From positions 28,494-92,493 of the forward strand of contig NZ_JAJNCX010000017.1 of NCBI RefSeq assembly GCF_021026315.1: a stretch of 64,000 nt of DNA, given 5' to 3'. The stretch's first letter is position 1; every line of letters begins with the position of its first letter. Position numbers and translations under genes: made by a program. Below are positions 28,167-35,914 of the stretch, piece after piece. The notes under the pieces were generated by a model. That model saw only the letters and a list, made by a program, of their open reading frames with translations. It made no database searches and was not told the origin of the DNA. Source of the DNA: Rhizobium sp. C4 (GTDB taxonomy: Bacteria; Pseudomonadota; Alphaproteobacteria; Rhizobiales; Rhizobiaceae).

Positions 28167-28988
28167 CGCGGTGTCGCCCTGGCTCTTCGACAGCTTGCGA
28201 CCGTCTTCGCCAAGGATCAGGCGGTGATGGTGGTAGATGGGCGCGGGCAGGTCGAGCAGCGTTTGCAGCAGGCGGTGAACCGGTGTTGCCGCAAAGAGAT
28301 CAAGGCCGCGCACGACATGGGTCACGCCCTGCAGCGCATCGTCCACCACGACGGAGAGATGGTAGCTTGACGGTGCGTCCCAGCGCCAGAGCATCACATC
28401 CCCCCAGACGGCGGGATCGAGCGTCAGCGTGCCGGCGTGCGTGGGGCCGGTTTCCGTGAAGGATGGAGCCTTGCCGACTAGCGCCAGCGCTTTTGCCATA
28501 TCGAGCCGCCAGACATGCTGATCGCCGGCGGCGATACGCGCTTCGGCTTCAGGTTTCGGGATGCTTTTGTCGAGCGGCGGATAGAGCGGTGCGCCATCCG
28601 GATCGCGCGGCCATTCACTTCCGGCCGCTTCTTCCTCTGCGACCAGACGCTTGACCTCGCCCCGGCTCATGAAGGCCGGGTAGATGAGGCCCATGGCTGC
28701 CAGGCGGTCGAGTGCTTCACGATAGGCGTCCGTGTGTTCCGATTGCCGGCGGACGGGGCGTTCGTAGTTGATACCGAGCCAGGCGAGGTCGTCGTGGATT
28801 GCCTGTTCATATTCCGGCCGGCAGCGCGTGATGTCGATATCCTCGATGCGCAGCAGCAGGCGTCCGCCTGCTGCTCGTGCCATATCGTGGTTGAGCAGAG
28901 CGGACAGCGCGTGGCCGAGGTGCAGATAGCCGTTCGGGCTCGGCGCGAAGCGGAAAACGGGTGGCGTGGTGGCGGGCTTTTCGGGCAT
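28101..28988 (-). CDS. gluQRS: Glutamyl-Q tRNA(Asp) synthetase
   Basis: The protein has 295 residues from ATG 28988 (MPEKPATTPPVFRFAPSPNG). It is a truncated class I glutamyl-tRNA synthetase without the anticodon-binding domain. The HIGH-like site is YLHLGHALSA, the KMSKS-like site is GRKLSKSQGD, and the substrate site is RIEDIDITR. It attaches glutamate to queuosine in tRNA(Asp). The zinc-site Cys residues of the E. coli enzyme are not visible: the stretch reads YPAFMSRGEV. The frame is open far upstream, but that is antisense to the glycosylase gene. Confidence 0.9.
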   Translation of the reverse strand: MPEKPATTPPVFRFAPSPNGYLHLGHALSALLNHDMARAAGGRLLLRIEDIDITRCRPEYEQAIHDDLAWLGINYERPVRRQSEHTDAYREALDRLAAMGLIYPAFMSRGEVKRLVAEEEAAGSEWPRDPDGAPLYPPLDKSIPKPEAEARIAAGDQHVWRLDMAKALALVGKAPSFTETGPTHAGTLTLDPAVWGDVMLWRWDAPSSYHLSVVVDDALQGVTHVVRGLDLFAATPVHRLLQTLLDLPAPIYHHHRLILGEDGRKLSKSQGDTALAALRADGLSPLDIRRRVGLV

Positions 28989-29031
28989 AGCTTGTCTTTC
29001 CAGAATTTGCACCCGATGCCAAGGAGGGGCC

Positions 29032-29679
29032 GTGCAGCCGATTACATGTGAGGCCGATATTGCCCGCGGGCTGGATGCGCTGGTGGCGCTTGATCCGCGT
29101 CTTGATGAGATCGCCGCGCAGGCCGGTCCGGTGCCGCTTCGGCTGCAGCCGGCGGGCTTTGCGGGGCTCTCCGAAATCGTTGTCTCACAAATGGTGTCGA
29201 AGGCATCGGCTTCGGCGATTTTCGGGCGGCTTGTGGCAAGGCTCGATGGTGGCGTGACCGGGGCCGGGGTCAGGGACCTTGGCGCGGACGGCCTGTTTGC
29301 CGTCGGCCTTTCGCGAGCCAAGGCCTCGACGTTGCTGGCTATCGCCGAGGCGGAGCTTGCGGGCCAACTCGATCTGGAAGGCGTTTGTGGTCTGGAGACT
29401 GCGGCGGCGATTGCGCATTTGAGCGCAGTCAAGGGCGTGGGGCCGTGGACGGCGGAGGTCTATCTGATGTTCTGCGCCGGCCATCCGGATATCTTCCCGG
29501 TTGGCGATATCGCGCTGGTTCACGCTGTCCACCATGCTTTCGGCCATGATGAGAAATTGAACGGTCGCAGGCTCGCGGCCTTTGCCGAAAGCTGGTCACC
29601 GTGGCGATCTGTCGCAGCGCGGCTCTTCTGGGCCTTCTATTCCCGCCAGTTGCGCCGGGCTGCCGACCCCTTGGGCTGA
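29032..29679 (+). CDS. DNA-3-methyladenine glycosylase II (AlkA type)
   Basis: The product has 215 residues from GTG 29032, preceded by AAGGAGG at an ideal five bases, which decides this start over an upstream ATG. The HhH-GPD fold is clear: hairpin LSAVKGVGPWTAEVYLMF and catalytic Asp159 in PVGDIALVHAV. It removes alkylated bases such as 3-methyladenine. It lacks the N-terminal domain of E. coli AlkA, as in the shorter bacterial enzymes. It diverges from gluQRS. Confidence 0.9.
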   Translation: MQPITCEADIARGLDALVALDPRLDEIAAQAGPVPLRLQPAGFAGLSEIVVSQMVSKASASAIFGRLVARLDGGVTGAGVRDLGADGLFAVGLSRAKASTLLAIAEAELAGQLDLEGVCGLETAAAIAHLSAVKGVGPWTAEVYLMFCAGHPDIFPVGDIALVHAVHHAFGHDEKLNGRRLAAFAESWSPWRSVAARLFWAFYSRQLRRAADPLG

Positions 29680-29806
29680 GCCGTTTTTGACACCGCGCAA
29701 GCCACGGGAAAACGAAGTAATTCCGGCTTTTCGCAGGGGCTTCACAATAGCGTCAAAACAAGCCTAGTATAGGAATTGCAGATGCCGAATCGATCAGGAG
29801 AACGCC

Positions 29807-30364
29807 TTGACGATTGCAGTCTCACCGCAGTCCTTGCCCGCGCTGGTGCTCAACGCGGATTACAGGCCACTGAGTTATTATCCCTTGTCGCTGTGGTCCT
29901 GGCAGGACGCGATCAAGGCGGTCTTTCTTGACCGCGTGAATATCATCGCGGAATACGATCACGCGGTTTCGTCGCCGACATTCTCGATGCGCCTGCCAAG
30001 CGTCGTTTGCCTGAAAAGCTATGTGAAGCCGGCGCGCTATCCGGCCTTCACCCGCTTCAACGTCTTCCTGCGTGACAAGTTCGAGTGCCAGTATTGCGGC
30101 TCGGAGGACGAACTCACCTTCGACCACCTGATCCCGCGCGCCCATGGCGGCGAGACCCGCTGGGACAATATCGTCACCGCCTGCGCGCCCTGCAATCTGC
30201 GCAAGGGCTCCAAGCTTCCGCATCAGGCGGGCATGCATCCGCGCCAGAAGCCATGGCACCCGACGGTGCAGGAGTTGCACAACAACGGCCGCTTCTTCCC
30301 GCCGAACTATCTGCATGAAAGCTGGATCGATTATCTCTACTGGGACAGCGAACTCCAACCTTAA
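29807..30364 (+). CDS. HNH endonuclease
   Basis: The 185-residue protein starts at TTG 29807, with CAGGAG six bases upstream. The HNH/zinc core is CQYCGSEDELTFDHLIPRAH, then NIVTACAPCNLRKG, with two Cys pairs and the DH..N..N pattern. The N-terminal LVLNADYRPLSYYPLSLWSW is shared by a widespread family of stand-alone HNH proteins found in many alphaproteobacteria. Its DNA target and role are unknown. No methylase or immunity gene is adjacent, so a restriction role is not suggested. Confidence 0.88.
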   Translation: MTIAVSPQSLPALVLNADYRPLSYYPLSLWSWQDAIKAVFLDRVNIIAEYDHAVSSPTFSMRLPSVVCLKSYVKPARYPAFTRFNVFLRDKFECQYCGSEDELTFDHLIPRAHGGETRWDNIVTACAPCNLRKGSKLPHQAGMHPRQKPWHPTVQELHNNGRFFPPNYLHESWIDYLYWDSELQP

Positions 30365-30387
30365 GACGCGCATAAATCTCCGGCGGC

Positions 30388-30627
30388 GGGCTGCAAATCA
30401 GGTCGGCCTGCGTTTCCGGTGCTCACGTACCTTCGAGTACGCTCCGCTCCGGTTCTCGCCCGACCTTATTTTCGCCACGCCGCCGAAAATTTCTGCACGT
30501 CTTAGAATCGGACTCAGGTGGCCTGCAAACGGCGCTGCCTGCGCTTCCGGTGCTCACGTACCGTCAGGTACGCTCCGCTCCGGTTCTCGGCAGCACCGTT
30601 TTCGGCTCACCCCGACGAATTTCTGAT
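30388..30627. repeat. Two tandem ~131-base hairpin repeats
   Basis: Two imperfect copies begin at about 30388 and 30519. Both share TTCCGGTGCTCACGTACC-like cores (30413 and 30545) and CGCTCCGCTCCGGTTCTCG. In copy 1 the outer arms are AGGTCGG (30400-30406) and CCGACCT (30460-30466). In copy 2 they are AAACGG-C-GCTGCC (30527-30539) and GGCAGC-A-CCGTTT (30589-30601). The central loops also pair: CGTAC/GTACG and CGTACC/GGTACG. They fill the 300-base gap between two converging genes. No gene is supported there. Confidence 0.8.
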
Positions 30628-30664
30628 CTGAAATCGGCACCGTTGGAGGGTGCCGCAGCGAGCT

Positions 30665-31168
30665 TCAAGCCTTGCGGCCGATGCCCCAGGCGGCGATGCC
30701 GGCGAGGATGAGGCTGGCAATCACGTTCCAGCCGGCGAAGGAGAGGCCGAGGACGCGGAGCGCTGCTTCCGTGCAGGACGGGCCGTGTACGGAATTGAGG
30801 TCGCTCAGCAGATTGCCGGCGTCCTTGGTCACGGCGTTGACCGGGGTCGAGCAGGTCGATGGGCCGGGCCAGAAGCCCCATTCGGCGCCGGCGTGATAGG
30901 TGCCGAGCCCCGCGCCGATCAGCATGGCGACCATGATGATGGCGATCAGTGCCTTGACGATCCAGGACGGCATGTTGATCAGCGCGGCAATGGCCGCCAC
31001 GATCGCGACCGGGATCGAATAATAATAGGGCTCGCGCTCCATGTAGCAGAGCGCGCAGGGGATGTAGCCGCCGATATACTGAAATCCGAGCGCGGTCCCG
31101 ACCGTTGCCGCCATGCCGACGGCGAGGATGAGAGCGGGGAGGAGCTGTGGCTTTGCGGAAGCGTTCAT
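30665..31168 (-). CDS. dsbB: Disulfide bond formation protein B
   Basis: The 167-residue protein has four membrane helices. The first Cys pair is IPCALC (C38, C41), facing the periplasm, and the second is in STCSTP and PSCTEA. It reoxidises periplasmic DsbA by passing electrons to quinone. No dsbA is in view. It sits 14 bases after the YqaA-like gene and probably shares its transcript. The downstream hairpin pair may end that transcript. Confidence 0.9.
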   Translation of the reverse strand: MNASAKPQLLPALILAVGMAATVGTALGFQYIGGYIPCALCYMEREPYYYSIPVAIVAAIAALINMPSWIVKALIAIIMVAMLIGAGLGTYHAGAEWGFWPGPSTCSTPVNAVTKDAGNLLSDLNSVHGPSCTEAALRVLGLSFAGWNVIASLILAGIAAWGIGRKA

Positions 31169-31182
31169 GGCCTTGCCGATCG

Positions 31183-31776
31183 TCAGGATGCGTGCAGGTA
31201 GTGCAGCACGAGATAGAGGATGATGAGGAGGGCGGCGATTGCACCGGCGATCAGCCCGAGCCGCTTTTCGATGAACTCGCGGATCGGCTCGCCGTAGATT
31301 CTCAGAAGAGCCGCGAGCAGGAAGAAGCGGGCGCCGCGCGCCACGATGGCCGTGATGATGAACAGGCCGAGATGCACATTGGCAACGCCCGCGAGAATGG
31401 TCACGACCTTGATGGGGGGCAGGTGGGCAAGGCCCGAGGTGATCAGCAGCAGCACGATCATGCCAAAGCCGGTTTCGGCCTTCAGGCGCTCGAATGTCTC
31501 CAGCTTGCCGTAGAATTCAAGCACAGGCTTTGCCACGGCCTCAAAGGCATAATGCCCGATATACCAGCCGAGAATGCCGCCGAGAACGGAGGCGACGGTG
31601 GCGATCAGCGCATAGCGCCAGGCGCGCTCGGGCCGTGCCAGCGCCATGGGCAGGAAGAGCACATCGGCAGGCACCAGGAAGAAGGAGCTTTCGACGAAGG
31701 CGATGACGGCCAGCCAGACTTCGGCGCTTTTCCTTGCGGCCAGCGAGATCGTCCAGTCATAAAGTCTGCGGAGCAT
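31183..31776 (-). CDS. YqaA/DedA-like membrane protein
   Basis: The product has 197 residues from ATG 31776 (MLRRLYDWTI), with AAGGA upstream. It has four or five hydrophobic helices. The SNARE-associated/DedA-type elements are AFVESSFFLVPADVLFLPMA, GGILGWYIGHYAFE and ARGARFFLLAALLRIYG. DedA-superfamily proteins move phospholipids or undecaprenyl phosphate across the membrane in other bacteria. Which activity this member has is unknown. Confidence 0.83.
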   Translation of the reverse strand: MLRRLYDWTISLAARKSAEVWLAVIAFVESSFFLVPADVLFLPMALARPERAWRYALIATVASVLGGILGWYIGHYAFEAVAKPVLEFYGKLETFERLKAETGFGMIVLLLITSGLAHLPPIKVVTILAGVANVHLGLFIITAIVARGARFFLLAALLRIYGEPIREFIEKRLGLIAGAIAALLIILYLVLHYLHAS

Positions 31777-31922
31777 GGAAGTCCTTCGCGTGTTCACCGG
31801 ATTGGGGTTGGCCGGCTTTTGCTGTGCTGCAATAGCGGGCTTTGGCGGTGCTGTAAATTCGGCTGGCGTTCAACACTTCGTCAATTCGGATGCCAAGCTC
31901 TGCATGCAACGACATTTTCCGG

Positions 31923-31950
31923 TTGACCGGCGATAGCCTGTCCGTATAGT
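31923..31950 (+). promoter_or_regulatory. Sigma-70-type promoter of tRNA-Leu
   Basis: TTGACC (31923-31928) and TATAGT (31945-31950) are 16 bases apart, each one base from consensus. They lie about 40 bases before the tRNA 5' end. Confidence 0.6.
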
Positions 31951-31992
31951 CCGGCGCGTCCCGGCCTTGCTTCGCATGTTGCAACGGATGAT

Positions 31993-32077
31993 GCCCCATT
32001 GGCGGAATTGGTAGACGCGCTCGACTCAAAATCGAGTTCCGCAAGGAGTGCTGGTTCGACCCCGGCATGGGGCACCA
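31993..32077 (+). tRNA. tRNA-Leu (anticodon CAA)
   Basis: The acceptor arms GCCCCAT (31993-31999) and ATGGGGC (32067-32073) pair fully. The discriminator A and encoded CCA follow. The anticodon stem-loop is CTCGA-CTCAAAA-TCGAG, giving anticodon CAA. A long variable arm (TTCCGCAAGGAGTG region) identifies a class II tRNA, and GGTTCGACCCC is the T arm. The conserved TGGCGGAATTGGTAGACGCG D region is typical of leucine tRNAs. Confidence 0.95.
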
Positions 32078-32114
32078 CAGGCCTTTCACCCCAGAAGCGC
32101 AAGGTGCGATTTCA

Positions 32115-32429
32115 ATGCAGAACCTCTTGATGATGGTCTTGCTGTCCGTGGTCGCGTACGCGCTGATCACCGGCCTATTTGTGTTTCTCGGCATGCGCTG
32201 GAATGCGCTGATAGCGGGGGCCGTGCTTTATCTGTTGTTTGGCGGCTTTGTCGCCATGGCACAGTTTGCCGGTGCCGGTGCTTGCCCGAGCTGGAGGACG
32301 GATGGGGTTCTCATCCCGGTTCTGGCGTGGCCGGGCGACTTCTACGTCAATGTCGTTACCGGCGATATCACGGCGCGACGCTACCTCATTCCGCGCACCT
32401 GCGAGCTGCGCGTCTCCATGGTGCGTTGA
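32115..32429 (+). CDS. Small membrane protein of unknown function
   Basis: The product has 104 residues from ATG 32115 (MQNLLMMVLL); the frame runs back into the tRNA, so the later start is used. Two membrane helices (about 5-25 and 30-52) are followed by a C-terminal stretch with two Cys (GACPSW and RTCEL). I recognise no family. It sits between the tRNA and the GT39 gene on the same strand. Confidence 0.55.
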   Translation: MQNLLMMVLLSVVAYALITGLFVFLGMRWNALIAGAVLYLLFGGFVAMAQFAGAGACPSWRTDGVLIPVLAWPGDFYVNVVTGDITARRYLIPRTCELRVSMVR

Positions 32430-32477
32430 CAGCTTTTCCTTCCAATTTCCACACTGGCGCAATAAAAGACCGCCAAA

Positions 32478-32491
32478 TGCCGGATCCGGCA
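32478..32491. promoter_or_regulatory. 14-base perfect palindrome before the GT39 gene
   Basis: TGCCGGATCCGGCA lies 18 bases before the start codon at 32510, in the only gap upstream of this gene. It could be an operator for a dimeric regulator or part of a short hairpin. No regulator gene is adjacent. Confidence 0.35.
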
Positions 32492-32509
32492 CAGATTTTC
32501 GAGGTTTAG

Positions 32510-34204
32510 ATGATCGCGAACGCGAACTCTCCGGCTAGCCGCGCAGGCAGTCTCTGGCTGCCCTTCCTGATTTCGGTAGGCATCGCGCTTTTCCTGATGA
32601 CGCTGATGCCCACGACGATGTTCTGGGATCGTGACGAGGCCTTCTATGCGCGTGCCGCCGTCGAGATGATCCAGTCCGGCAACTGGATCCTGCCGACGTA
32701 TAACGACGCCGTCTTCCCCGACAAGCCGCCGCTGATCTACTGGCTGATGATGTTCTTCATGCACATTTTCGGTGAGAACGAGTTCGGCGCCCGCTTCGTC
32801 TCGGCGCCGGCCACGGCTGCCTCCGCGTTTCTCGTGTTCCTGATTGCCAGCCGGCTTTTCGACCGTCGCGCCGGGCTGTGGTCCATGCTGGTCTTCGCGT
32901 CGTCGACGCTCAGCATCTATCTCGGCATCACTGCAATGCTGGATGCCGTTCTCGTCGCCTTTATCTGCCTGGCGCTCTGGGCCTTCCTCGCCATCATGCA
33001 GGAGCGTGAGGGCTTCTGGTTCAAGGCCGCAGTCTTCCTCGTCGCGATGTCCTTGGCATTGCTGACTAAGGGCCCGGTTGGCCCGGCCGTCATCGTTCCT
33101 GCGGTTGCCATCACCTGGTTCCTGACCCGGCGTGATGAGCGCGCGCCGTTCTGGCAGATGGTGGCCCTAGCGGTCGCGACCTTTGTCGGCGTCGGCATCT
33201 TCCTGCTCTGGGCCATTCCGGCCAACAACATGAGCAATGGCGAAATGCTGCAGGCAGGCATTGGCGAACATGTCATCGGTCGTGCGCTGAAGCCCATGCA
33301 GAACCACGGCGCAGCTGGCTGGCTGGGGTATCTCGCTTTCCTGCCGGCCTATATCCCGACGCTCTTCATCGGTTTCATGCCGTCGACGCTGTTCCTGCCC
33401 GCCGCACTCGTCGGTGTTTCGCGCCGTGCTGCCGCCCTCGGAAGCCCGTCGCCGCGGCTCTTCCTGCTGTCGTGGATGGTGCCGGGCTTCGTGATGTTCT
33501 CGCTCGCGGCAACCAAGCTGCCGCATTACATCGAGCCGATGATCCCGGCCTTTGCAATTGCCGCTGGTGGTCTCGTTGCAGGCAACCTTGCCGGCGGCAT
33601 CGCCTCGCTGCGGATTGGGCGCTGGCTCTATATCCTGCAGATCGCCGGGCTGGCTGCGGCCCTTCTGGCGGTCGTGGTGCTTGCGCCGACCTTCCTGCTG
33701 AAGGTGGCCCTGGTCGTGATCGCGCTCGGCTGCATCGGCTTTGCGTTCCGCATTTCCGTCCTGCATCGGGAGGGCGAATTCGAAACCGCGATGCGGGTGG
33801 CTCTCGTTTCCGTCTTCCTGCTTATGGAAAGCATGTTCCTTCTGGTCATCCCGGCAATCGAGAAGGACATCAAGCTCTCCAAGCCCGTCGCCGAGCTGCT
33901 GCGCAAGGAGTTCAAGCCGGGAACGCCGATCTTCGAGGCCGACTATCTCGAGCCCAGCCTTGTGTTTTATGTTGGCTGGCCGGTCGACAGCCCCATTCGC
34001 GACATCCCGGGCGATCAGGCGGGCCGCATGGCCTTCCTCGCCGCTCCCGGCGAGCATGCGCTTGTTGCAACGCGGGAGCAGTACGAGGCCCTGAAGGCTC
34101 TCGATCACGCCGGTCGGCTTGTCGAGCTCGGCTCGTTCACGGCATGGAACACCAACGTTTCCGGGCGTTTGCAGACGGTTCTGGTGGCGCGTCTGAAGCC
34201 ATGA
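32510..34204 (+). CDS. Glycosyltransferase family 39 (ArnT-like) membrane protein
   Basis: The 564-residue protein starts at ATG 32510, with GAGG five bases before. It has about eleven membrane helices. The first periplasmic loop carries FWDRDEAFYARAAVEM, the acidic catalytic motif of ArnT/PMT-type transferases, and YNDAVFPDKPPLIYWL, also conserved. Such enzymes move a sugar from a polyprenyl phosphate carrier to lipid A or a protein. A soluble domain of about 120 residues closes the protein. The acceptor is unknown. It opens a group of genes with a surface-glycan character. Confidence 0.87.
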   Translation: MIANANSPASRAGSLWLPFLISVGIALFLMTLMPTTMFWDRDEAFYARAAVEMIQSGNWILPTYNDAVFPDKPPLIYWLMMFFMHIFGENEFGARFVSAPATAASAFLVFLIASRLFDRRAGLWSMLVFASSTLSIYLGITAMLDAVLVAFICLALWAFLAIMQEREGFWFKAAVFLVAMSLALLTKGPVGPAVIVPAVAITWFLTRRDERAPFWQMVALAVATFVGVGIFLLWAIPANNMSNGEMLQAGIGEHVIGRALKPMQNHGAAGWLGYLAFLPAYIPTLFIGFMPSTLFLPAALVGVSRRAAALGSPSPRLFLLSWMVPGFVMFSLAATKLPHYIEPMIPAFAIAAGGLVAGNLAGGIASLRIGRWLYILQIAGLAAALLAVVVLAPTFLLKVALVVIALGCIGFAFRISVLHREGEFETAMRVALVSVFLLMESMFLLVIPAIEKDIKLSKPVAELLRKEFKPGTPIFEADYLEPSLVFYVGWPVDSPIRDIPGDQAGRMAFLAAPGEHALVATREQYEALKALDHAGRLVELGSFTAWNTNVSGRLQTVLVARLKP

Positions 34205-34219
34205 AAATCGTTCAAGCTT

Positions 34220-34264
34220 GATCCTTTGTTGCATTCGGTGCTATTCCGCAGTGCACAAAGGATC
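34220..34264 (+). promoter_or_regulatory. Inverted repeat covering the Shine-Dalgarno of the acyl-CoA synthetase
   Basis: GATCCTTTGT (34220-34229) and ACAAAGGATC (34255-34264) are exact reverse complements around a 25-base loop. The right arm contains AAAGGA (34257-34262), the likely ribosome binding site for ATG 34273. A folded transcript would hide it. It could also be an operator or a weak terminator; there is no T run. Confidence 0.5.
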
Positions 34265-34272
34265 GATGCTCC

Positions 34273-35892
34273 ATGCTGTTGCCGTCACGCGAGACTTACG
34301 AAGAGCTAGTCCGGGATTTTGCCTGGAACATACCTGCCGACTTCAACATGGGTCGCGCGGTCAGCGACGATTGGGCTCAACGAGACCCTGAGCGGGTCTG
34401 TCTTGAACACTTCAGCCCGGATGGCGACCATATCAACCTGACCTATGGGCAATTGTCGGACCGCTCGTCCCGACTGGCCGCGGCGTTCGTTGCGCTCGGT
34501 GTCCAGCGGGCAAGCCGCATCGCCATCCTGCTGCCGCAGGGCTTCGAGACAGTCATTTCGCATGTGGCGGCCTACAAGATCGGGGCGGTTGCCTTGCCGC
34601 TGGCACTTCTCTTCGGTGCCGACGCCATCGAATACCGACTCAACGATTCCGGCGCCGAGGTCGTGGTGACGAACCGGTTCGGCCTTGCCAAGCTGAAGGA
34701 TGTTCGCGGCAGCCTGCCGGCGCTGAAACACATCATCCTCGTCGGGGACGAGGATGATGGCGTTCTGAATTTCGACGACCTGATCGCCACCCATCCGCCG
34801 CTTGTTGCGCAGGCCGAAACGGGTCCGGACGACCCGGCGCTGATGATCTATACGTCCGGCACGACAGGCCCGCCCAAGGGCGCGCTTCACGGCCATCGGG
34901 TGCTGGCAGGCCATATGCCCGGCATCCAGTTTGCCCACCCTGATCTTGGCCTGGACGGGGACAAGATGTGGACGCCGGCGGACTGGGCCTGGGCTGGCGG
35001 CCTTCTCAACTGTCTTCTGCCGGCTCTGCTTCTCGGTGTCCCGGTCGTCTCGTCGCCGGGCCAGAAGTTCGATCCGGAAATGGCGTTCCGGATCATGGCG
35101 GAGATGGGCGTGCGCAACGCCTTCATTCCGCCGACGGCGCTGCGACTGCTGCGTCCGGTCGAAAATCCGCTGGCGCGCTTTGATCTCAGGCTGCGCACGA
35201 TCGGCTCCGCCGGGGAATCTCTCGGTCGCGAGACCTATGAGTGGGCGCGCAGCACGCTCGGGATCACCGTCAACGAATTCTATGGTCAGACGGAGTGCAA
35301 TTTCGTGCTCTCTGCCAGCGCGCGCTATGGCGTGACGAAGTCGGGCTCGATGGGCAAGCCCGTGCCGGGCCACCGCGTTGCGATCATCAACGAGAAGGGC
35401 GAGGTGTTGCCGGCGGGCGTTGCGGGTCAGGTCGCCGTTGCACGGCCCGATCCGGTGATGTTCCTCGGCTACTGGAACAACGAGGCGGCGACCGAGAAGA
35501 AGTTCATCGGCGACTGGATGACGACGGGCGATCAGGGCGTGATGGACGAGGAGGGCTATTTCGAGTTCTTCGGTCGTGACGACGATGTCATCACCTCGTC
35601 CGGCTATCGCATCGGGCCCGGCGAAATCGAAGACTGCCTGCTCGGCCATCCGGCAGTCCGGCTGGCGGCGGCGGTCGGCAAGCCCGATCCGCTGCGGACC
35701 GAGATCGTCAAGGCCTTTGTCGTGCTGAAGGATGGTTACGAGGAGACGCCGGACCTGACTGGCGAGATCCGCGACTGGGTCAAGCACCGCCTCTCGATGC
35801 ATGAATATCCGCGTGAGATCGAATTCCTCGAAGCCCTTCCCATGACGACGACGGGCAAGATCATCCGCCGGGAGCTCAGGGCGCGGGGCTGA
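34273..35892 (+). CDS. AMP-dependent acyl-CoA synthetase
   Basis: The 539-residue protein belongs to the adenylate-forming superfamily. The P-loop is IYTSGTTGPPKGAL, later cores are NEFYGQTECNFV and TTGDQGVMDEEGYFEFFGRD, the hinge is DDVITSSGYRIGPGEIED, and the C-terminal catalytic Lys lies in TTTGKIIRREL. It activates a carboxylic acid to its CoA ester with ATP. The sequence looks like the acetyl/medium-chain ACS group; the true substrate is unknown. It lies 68 bases after the GT39 gene, with a hairpin in the gap. Confidence 0.9.
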   Translation: MLLPSRETYEELVRDFAWNIPADFNMGRAVSDDWAQRDPERVCLEHFSPDGDHINLTYGQLSDRSSRLAAAFVALGVQRASRIAILLPQGFETVISHVAAYKIGAVALPLALLFGADAIEYRLNDSGAEVVVTNRFGLAKLKDVRGSLPALKHIILVGDEDDGVLNFDDLIATHPPLVAQAETGPDDPALMIYTSGTTGPPKGALHGHRVLAGHMPGIQFAHPDLGLDGDKMWTPADWAWAGGLLNCLLPALLLGVPVVSSPGQKFDPEMAFRIMAEMGVRNAFIPPTALRLLRPVENPLARFDLRLRTIGSAGESLGRETYEWARSTLGITVNEFYGQTECNFVLSASARYGVTKSGSMGKPVPGHRVAIINEKGEVLPAGVAGQVAVARPDPVMFLGYWNNEAATEKKFIGDWMTTGDQGVMDEEGYFEFFGRDDDVITSSGYRIGPGEIEDCLLGHPAVRLAAAVGKPDPLRTEIVKAFVVLKDGYEETPDLTGEIRDWVKHRLSMHEYPREIEFLEALPMTTTGKIIRRELRARG

Positions 35893-35914
35893 CCTGCCGC
35901 CGCGCGCCGTTGCT

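Noticed and set aside
28989..29432. N-terminal extension of gluQRS
   Set aside because: The first 148 codons are antisense to the glycosylase gene, and the family start MPEKPATTPPVFRFAPS fits at 28988.
29807..30364. HNH protein as part of a restriction or toxin system
   Set aside because: No methylase, specificity or immunity gene is adjacent, and the family is widespread as a stand-alone gene.
30407..30627. Short repeats read as a CRISPR array
   Set aside because: Only two copies about 131 bases apart, each a long hairpin, with no regular spacers and no cas genes.
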